Shown here one piece after another: positions 57,460 through 64,000 of a stretch of 64,000 nucleotides of DNA. Source of the DNA: Cornus controversa. Taxonomy: Eukaryota > Streptophyta > Magnoliopsida > Cornales > Cornaceae. Each line of letters opens with the position of its first letter. Position 1 is the first letter of the stretch. The DNA is taken from the NCBI GenBank assembly GCA_026545225.1, contig CM048850.1, positions 6,869,501-6,933,500 on the forward strand, given 5' to 3'. Below the pieces are notes generated by a model. It ran no database searches. It had not been told where the DNA came from and saw only the letters and a program-made list of their open reading frames with translations. The translations under genes were made by a program, and so were the position numbers.

Positions 57460-58260
57460 TGATAGAATATCCGCGAATTTTAAACCGAAGAACTGACGCC
57501 GGACAGAATAGCGATTATTCTATAAGCTAATGACAACAGAAATAAACTGAAAGAATGCACGAGAATTGCCCAAAAACTCAGAGAAAAGCCTCTGGTATTC
57601 AAATTATTATTCAAAATCAAAGTATTTTAGAATCAGCCCACAAGCCGGGCTATATAGCTGAAATTCATTAACATTACCAAAAATAGCAGGATTTCAAAAA
57701 TCGTGCCAAAATAAAATACAAAATAAAAGAAGGAAGTTGCCAAAAATCTGGCCCAAATCAAGCCCAAAATCTCTTCCTAATCAACAAAATAAATATTACT
57801 AAAAAAGGAAAGGAATAACTAAAATTGGGGATTCGGAGGGGAAAACAGGAGATTTTGGCTTCGAAAAAATACACACCGAGAGAGAGAGATGTAGTAATTG
57901 CATTCTTATTTCAACCTTTCTGTTGAAGCCACACAAAATTGTTTCTTTAGAATGTAGTAACTCCATTCTTATCTTGAAATAGACGAAGAAAGATATATTG
58001 GTAATGTTGTTGGGTCTATACTGCTTCGTGCAATAGATTAAATATTTTAGACGGGGGAAGAGAGAAGTTTGACAAGAATTTGAAAATAAACACATTGTGA
58101 AAAAGAAAATAACACTAATATCAAACATTAAATCTATATGCATACCCTTCCAATCCGTACACTCCATATAGACCTGACTCAGTAATACTTTTTCTGGTGG
58201 TATTGTTTTCATTGATGGTATATTAGCATCTATATTGGCTCCTAATTTATTCATTTGTTT
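57460..58260. other. Unassigned region with a 151-codon minus-strand frame
   Basis: 57460-57790 has features common in plant retroelement LTRs (purine-rich, with GAATATCCGCGAATTTT and GGGCTATATAGC) but no matching partner in the window. The minus-strand frame 57799-58254 begins MNKLGANIDANIPSMKTI, then EKVLLSQVYMECTDWKGMHI, which looks protein-like for about 45 codons before turning hydrophobic and low-complexity. I do not recognise it. It also contains a small internal repeat (IRMELLH and IRMQLLH). Confidence 0.25.
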
Positions 58261-58458
58261 TATTCCTATATATTGCTGATGTTATTTCTCATTTTCTTAT
58301 CATTTTGTGTTTGTTTATTTTCTCTAGTTCTGGACAATACAGTTCATTATCTTCAATTTTCTTTTTTCTGCCAAGTTCATTTTGCCCTTGCTGACCTCTG
58401 TATCTAGATTGTTATCCCATAGTTGCACTTTGCATCCTATATATAATCTTGTATCAGC

Positions 58459-59797
58459 TCTTCCTATTGTCTCTTATGGGCTAATTGATGACAGAACGTT
58501 ATTAATTCCGATCTCTTCATTGAGTATTCTTCCTATTAACCCGATAAAATCGTAATAGTATCAAGTTATTTGCTTCCCTTCCATCAAATCCAAACAAATT
58601 GAAGGATAGACACTTTTCTTTCCATAGGGTCATGTCTCACTCATCCCTCCTCATCACTCTTTCATCCATTTTTTTATTCCTCCTACCAAACGAGTTAAAG
58701 CTCGTTCACGAGTGTAATGACTTGGCTCAGAGATGTTGATTCCTACTTCAAATGGTTGAATGAGGGGCATAATATAAGATATTATGATGTGCTGAAGTGT
58801 GGTGGATAATCAGTCTTGATTAGGTTGATGAAGAAGATGGGGTGGTTTGTCATGGCTTTTTTCTCTATAATTATTAAGTACTTAGTGATATCACACTGAA
58901 ACTTTTTTGTTTTGAAAAGTACACATCAAAACTTATTCCATTAGGTAGTTAGTTAAAGTTTATAATTTATCTCATAAATTACTAACTCCCTAATTGGGAT
59001 TTTTATTTCATGCATTCATATCATTAATTATATTAAGGCTCAGTGCATAAAAATGTTTTCATTCATTGAGAAAATATTTTGAATGCATAAAAATGTTCCT
59101 AAGTGATCAAAACATAGTTCATTGACCAATCAAAAAAATTCTCCCCCTGAATGGATCAAACATGTTTGAACAGGTTGATTATAATTGCTAGGTTTCAAAA
59201 ATCTATTACTGTGAATTAAAAATTTGAATAAGATCTATTTACCACTTTGTTCCTACTTAAGACAGTTAGTCTCATTCAATTGCACATTTCTTCACTATTC
59301 TATATGGTTATGACAAGTAAACCCAACTAATCAGAAATGTTCCTTTTTAACGTCAGTAATCATTCAAGCAATGATTATATTAGTTCTTCCATGTCTGTTA
59401 TGAGTTAGTTGATGACAGAAGTTGACTAATTCCAATCTTTATTTGAGTATTCTTCTTATCAACCTACGCAGTTTATTGTATAGATAAAATCATAAAAGTA
59501 TCTAGTTATTTCCTTTCCTTCCATTGAATCAAACAAAAGGAAGGATAGACGCTTTTCCTTTCCTAGGGTCATGTCTCACTCATCCCTCCATCCATATTTC
59601 TATTCCTCCTACCAAACGAGTTAAAGTTTGTTCACGAGCATAGTGACTTGGCTTAGGATGATCCCTACTTCAAATGGTTGAATGAGGGGCATCTTATGAA
59701 ATATAATGATCTGTTGAAGTGTGGTCGATAATCCATTTTGATTAGGTTGATTAAGAAGATGGTCTGGTTTGTCATAGCTTTTTTTGGCTAAAGGAAG
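58459..59797 (+). repeat. Diverged direct repeat pair of about 410 bp
   Basis: 58459-58876 and 59384-59797 share long blocks: GATGACAGAA, GAAGGATAGAC, GGGTCATGTCTCACTCATCC, CCTACCAAACGAGTTAAAG, TACTTCAAATGGTTGAATGA, GAAGATGG, GGTTTGTCAT. Copies are about 925 bp apart and differ by substitutions and small indels. No coding sense seen. The 500 bp between them holds nothing assignable. Confidence 0.8.
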
Positions 59798-60455
59798 AAG
59801 ACATCCTTATTCAAATTGATTGATTTTTTAATTTAAAATAATGGGGATAGTTTTGATTACAGAAATGATATATACTCTCCGACCCTAATAGCTAAAATTC
59901 TAACAGTGGCATAGCCATGTCATCCACTCAATGAGAAGCTAAAACGATCCCCCTCCCCTCTATCTCTCTCTCTCTCTCTCTCTGTGCATCTCTTGCGCTC
60001 ATTGATTTCTCTTCTCATTCCTCGATTGCTCAAGGGACCTTTGCTTCCAATGGTGAGCAGTTAGTTATATTCAACTGGTTGGTAAATTTGAAGGGAAGAA
60101 AGAAAACATCGAGGAGACCTATTTGGTCTTTTGGTTATACATCCTTTGTTGGTTTATTGGAAGCAATTAGTGATATTGGATTATAAAGAGACTTATATCT
60201 TAGTGCTATGACTGTCATCAAACGTTTGCATACGAAAAAGGTAAGGTTGTGTACATCTAATTCTCTCCTGATTTCATAATAGTGGGACGTTTGTGCACTT
60301 GCTTTGCCCTTTATAGGGTTAGTTAAGTGTTGCCTTGATTCTTTACTTGACTGTCTAATTCCCAGTCATTTCTTCTAAAGAGGCAGCATATAACCAGCCT
60401 CTATCGAAGAATCATAACTATTGGGAGTAGAATTGTAGGCCTTGCTTGGTTTGTA
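59798..60455. other. No gene recognised
   Basis: Contains a CT microsatellite (59964-59983) and otherwise ordinary AT-rich sequence without a convincing frame. Confidence 0.4.
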
Positions 60456-60485
60456 ACTCCCAAAACAGTTTTCTGTTTTGGGAGT
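60456..60485. repeat. Perfect 13-bp inverted repeat with 4-base loop
   Basis: ACTCCCAAAACAG, TTTT, CTGTTTTGGGAGT. Just upstream is GGCCTTGCTTGGTTTG, reminiscent of MITE ends, but I find no second end or target duplication. Confidence 0.7.
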
Positions 60486-60680
60486 GACAAAAACACACAA
60501 AACAAAATTTTTCATTGCTTGGTAATGTTTTCTAAGAACAATTTTTTGAAAATTGAGTTAATTGAGTATAGGTTTTAAGATAACAATAAAAATATGCTTT
60601 GGGTGTTTTTGGAGATAAAGGAAAACACGAAGGAGGAAAGTCCACTTAAAAAAATTACGGAACCCTATATCGTTTATAAC

Positions 60681-61075
60681 GCCGCACAAACCACACTCTC
60701 TCTCTTCAAGTTATCTGGAACGACTCTCTTCTTCTTCAATCTCTCTGCGAAGTCTCTACTGATCTCACGGATCAGCATCTTCACGCCGCACAAGCCACCC
60801 TCTCTCTCTTCAAGTTATCTGCAACAGCTCTCTTCTTCTTCAATCTCTCTATGAGTCTCTCACCGATCTCACGGATCGGCGTCTTCACGCCGCACAAACC
60901 ACTCTCTCTCTCTTCAAGTTCTCCGCAACAGCCCTCTTCTTCTTCAATCTCTCTATAAAGTCTCTCACTGATCTCACGGATCGACGTCTACAAGTTCTCT
61001 CCAACAGCTCACTCTTCTTCTTGAAGCTCTCTCTGCGAAATCTCTCTCACTGATCTCACTGATCTACGCATCTTG
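60681..61075 (+). repeat. 104-bp minisatellite, three full units plus a shortened fourth
   Basis: Units start with GCCGCACAA at 60681, 60785 and 60889 (exact 104-bp period). Each contains CTCTCTCTCTTCAAGTT, CAACAGCTCTCTTCTTCTTC and GATCTCACGGATC. The fourth (from about 60988) has lost the first part of the unit. Pyrimidine-rich and 5'-UTR-like. The 86-codon frame at 60594-60854 simply runs through it. Confidence 0.85.
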
Positions 61076-61617
61076 AAGGTCCTTCTCTCTTCAGGTAAAT
61101 TCTCTCTCTCATATTCAAACTTTTGGTTTGAGTTGTGGGTTGATTGGGTTTGATTTGGTTGGTCTTCATATGTTTCACTCACAGATCTGAGCAATTTTTT
61201 TTAAATTTCTTGTTTATTTTTTTATTTTTTATTTTTTTGGCAAAATGGGATAATTTTGCGTCCATCTCTGTTGCTTTACATATTATTCTCTGGATATGAG
61301 ATTGTTCATTGCTAACTGATAGGTTGATTGACCATATTGAACACCCTTGCATCTACTCTTCTGGTGCACCTCAATCATTTTCTTCATTCCATTAGATCTT
61401 TTGTTGCTTTCACCTGATTTGCATAGTTTAAAATCCTATTCATTGTATTTCTTGTTAATGATAGCAAATCCACTTATCGGGTACAATTTACTCTACATTG
61501 AGTAGGCTCGTCCTCGGTATAGGTTTCTAATTCTACCAGTAATGCTTAAACCATCTTCCATCCATAATTGCAATGGAAAGTTAAAAATTTATGGTTCTAA
61601 CCAAATTAGAAGAATAG
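61076..61617. other. Possible orphan 5'-UTR/intron sequence, no coding exon
   Basis: After CTTCTCTCTTCAG comes GTAAATTCTCTCTCTCATATTC, which looks like the end of a pyrimidine-rich leader followed by a GT donor and intron. No coding exon follows before the LTR at 61838. Otherwise nothing recognised. Confidence 0.25.
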
Positions 61618-61620
61618 ATA

Positions 61621-61757
61621 CATATTAAATGTTGGAAGTCCTAGTTCCCACCTTTTAATGGCGATTAATTTCCCTTCAGCATTATATGGACCATTGTCAA
61701 GTATTCTTGCCAATGCTTCTGCGTTTCTTATCTTCAAAATAAAATTTGCCAAAAATA
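61621..61757 (-). pseudogene. DUF4283-like fragment (LINE-associated)
   Basis: In one minus-strand frame: NFILKIRNAEALARILDNGP then YNAEGKLIAIKRWELGLPTF. The F-x-F-x3-x-ALARILDNGP and L-x-I-x-RW pattern is that of DUF4283 proteins, commonly part of plant LINE retrotransposon ORF1 or their domesticated relatives. Only about 45 residues are readable; stops lie upstream and the piece ends downstream in unrelated sequence. A short dead remnant. Assignment rests on pattern memory only. Confidence 0.45.
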
Positions 61758-61837
61758 CTATCAAAAAAATTGCCAAAAGTTCTCACTCAAGGCAGCTTGA
61801 GAGAAATGCTCCCTCCAAACACCTTCAAATCATCCAA

Positions 61838-64000
61838 CATAAAATGCATAGATACCTTATTAGGTATGGGCGATCCTGACACGCCGGGCAATCCTTACAT
61901 GCCAAAATAAAATGCATAGATACATTCCAATATGCAATATAAAATAACAAGGTGCATTATGATTTAAATTTGCACAAACCGTTATTTCAAATCATCCAAC
62001 ATGAAATTATCATCATAAGACAAATCGTTCACAAGTAGACTATAATCAAGTATTTGATGGGCATTTATATCCTTAAAAAAATTACATTCAAGTAAATCAA
62101 ATAACTCAAACATCCATTAAAGAAGCAATTTCCCAATTCAATCTTCAATGCACCCAAATATATGAGGGAGTCTAAACCTAACTTTTATCTAGGTTTCTAG
62201 GCATATTCTATTACTAAGAACCCTATTAAATCATGCTGGAATTTCCTAGAATTTTTTGAGAATTTAAAAAAAATATTTTTCTAGCAAAAAGAAAATAAAC
62301 ATAATTTGAGGCATACTTTTATACCAACACAATCACAAGGGAGACTCATTTTGACATGAAATTTAAAACCCAAGTGCATTTTAATTCTATAAAGTTACCT
62401 AAAGTTTTCTAGAATTTTCTGGAATTTTAAAATATTTTCTAAAAATAAAAGAATGTGAAAATTCAACTTTTAGACACTTTAAAAATAAATTGAATAACAA
62501 GGAAAGATTATTTTGAGTTGCAAATTTAAACCCAAGTGTATTTATCCTCCAGAGAATTACAGTAAAAATTTCGAAATTTTTGGAAATTTCTAAGTATTTT
62601 CTAAAATTAAAGAAGCTAAAAAAAATAGTTTTTAGACACTTTAAAAATTAATTTAATGAGAATGGTAAATAATTTTGATATGAAATTTAAACCCCAAGCC
62701 CCTTAAACTACCAGGAAGTTGATATAAAATGTTAGGAATTTTTAGAATTATAAAAGTATTTTTAAAAATAATTTTTCCAGATTTTCAAGTTTTCCCAAAA
62801 ATTTCAAAAATACAAAATAAATATCAAAACAATTCGGAATGGGCCCATATTGGACCCAGAGGTGGGCCCCCGCGAGTGGGGCCCGAAAACAATTTCCCGG
62901 CGGCACGCGCCCCCACACGCCGGCGGACGCGTGGCCCCTTTTCTTTTTCTTTTTTCTTTTTTTTTCTTTTTTTTTTCTTTCTTCTTCCTTCTTCCCCAGC
63001 TGAAGCTTCAGCGGCCAACAATGGAGGCCGAGCTTCCCGATCACTTTTCGATCACTTCCGAGCACCGAATCGCGCATATGAATATACCATTGAACTCGTA
63101 TCGATCTAAGCTACATATTGGTACCAAAATTATCCCCTCTCGCGGACTAAATCAAAAACGCCCAATTTCAAGTTTTGAAAAAATATAAAATTTTAAACTC
63201 AATTTCCCGTCAATCTACCCAACGGTTCATAACGAAACTTTCAATGATTGTTCTAGGAAGTAAGATCTACCTTTTAATCGGAACAAAATCCCTCAAAAAT
63301 GATAAACACAGTAGACCCAAATTTTATGTTCGTATATATATACACCCGCCTATACAATCATATATACATGTATATACATATGCAAAAATACCCAAAAATA
63401 GTACCAAAACACCAAAATCCTAATGTTTAATTCACAGAATTATCTTAGCATGCAAAATCATTTAATTTCATAATTAAATGCATACAAATTTCTAGCAACA
63501 TGTCTATACAATTAGCATAATTAATTCTCACAAAATTCATCAACAGAGAAAAAAAAACATACAATTATATACAAATTTTCAAAATAAACACAATCCTCAA
63601 ACCTAGACTATGCATATGGATTCAAAGGGGAAGAGAAGAATCAAACTTGCCTCTTTGACAATTCAAACACTCGTTCACCCGAACTCCTTCTCTCTTTCGT
63701 TTACTCTCCTGATTTTTGTGTGTAATGCAAACGGCAGAAACCCTAGTTTCTTATTATCTTTTGTCCTAATCATTTTATTCTATTATTATTATTATTTTTT
63801 TTAAAAAAAAACTAAATAACTAAAAATAATAATAATAATAACCATAATAATATAACTATAACCATGGCCCAACAACTTAAGCATATCATTAGCCCAACCA
63901 TTCCAGCCCAGATTCCTCCCTAGCCCAATCCAAAGCATTTAAAATATTTAAATCAAATAATACACAATCAATAAACAATTCATATAAATTGATAAAAATA
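61838..64000 (-). repeat. Truncated gypsy LTR running off the right edge
   Basis: From a single array unit (TAGATACCTTATTAGGTATG at 61849) onward it follows the composite LTR at about 17812-19500, including the GC-rich block (62840-63000) and the GTACCAAAA-type region, and then extends through 63480-63950, which matches the inverted fragment at 15512-16147. Left boundary is abrupt, so the LTR start next to a PBS is lost. The window ends before the other LTR terminus. Confidence 0.85.

Noticed and set aside
60594-60854. 86-codon plus-strand frame
   Set aside because: Product of the 104-bp minisatellite; changes with unit number and shows no domain.
62729-63188. Several frames of 109-126 codons on both strands
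   Set aside because: They cross the GC-rich block and TTTTCTTTT tract of the right-edge LTR and are low-complexity.

Overview
The window is repeat-rich nuclear DNA from a flowering plant. Evidence: Ty3/gypsy chromovirus elements primed by initiator tRNA-Met, a CACTA (En/Spm) transposon, a hAT element, very small LTR elements of TRIM type, and broken copies of plant genes (RPL6, IRX14, a DUF295/F-box-type gene). I see no intact ordinary host gene, tRNA, rRNA or CRISPR. Species cannot be named from this sequence.

Layout. (1) 1-8527: one end of a CACTA element with a multi-exon TnpA-like (Transposase_24) gene on the minus strand and a captured, intron-containing piece of RPL6; its canonical terminus is at 8527 and its other end lies left of the window. 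It sits inside the 3' LTR of (2) gypsy element A (8528-36079, minus strand): 3' LTR to 10501, decayed pol 10502-13470, 5' LTR 13471-15511 plus 35348-36079. (3) A's 5' LTR is split by a 19.8-kb composite (15512-35342) with a perfect 5-bp target duplication GGTCA. It is a mosaic of gypsy and TRIM parts: an inverted gypsy LTR piece, a TRIM LTR-internal-LTR-internal tandem, a full gypsy LTR and decayed interior, then another TRIM LTR-internal-LTR. Inside it lie a solo TRIM LTR (20957-21206, TSD ATCTT) and (4) gypsy element B (22938-34342, TSD CCTGC), whose gag-pol frame is whole except for three stop codons. B's 5' LTR carries a 729-bp hAT element (33100-33828, 8-bp TSD). Nesting is four deep.

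(5) 36080-38660 and 55567-61837 are the host-derived stretches: an IRX14-like GT43 pseudogene (plus strand), and a DUF295-type pseudogene (minus strand) cut in two by (6) gypsy element C (38661-55566). C has lost nearly all of pol and holds (7) element D (42954-52572, TSD CTAAG), which has two 3608-bp LTRs that look almost identical and no coding capacity. (8) 61838-64000 is a left-truncated gypsy LTR running off the right edge.

How the parts relate: B is the only near-complete source of gag, protease, RT, RNase H and integrase. D shares with B its LTR termini, a seven-unit stem-loop array and remnants of B-like interior, so D probably moved using B-type proteins. A, the composite and C belong to a second gypsy lineage with a different LTR array (a palindromic unit of about 60 bp) and defective pol. 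The TRIM LTRs carry a plant snRNA-type upstream sequence element plus TATA box at Pol III-like spacing. These signals, the composite, and the chimeric LTR end of D are the most unusual things here.
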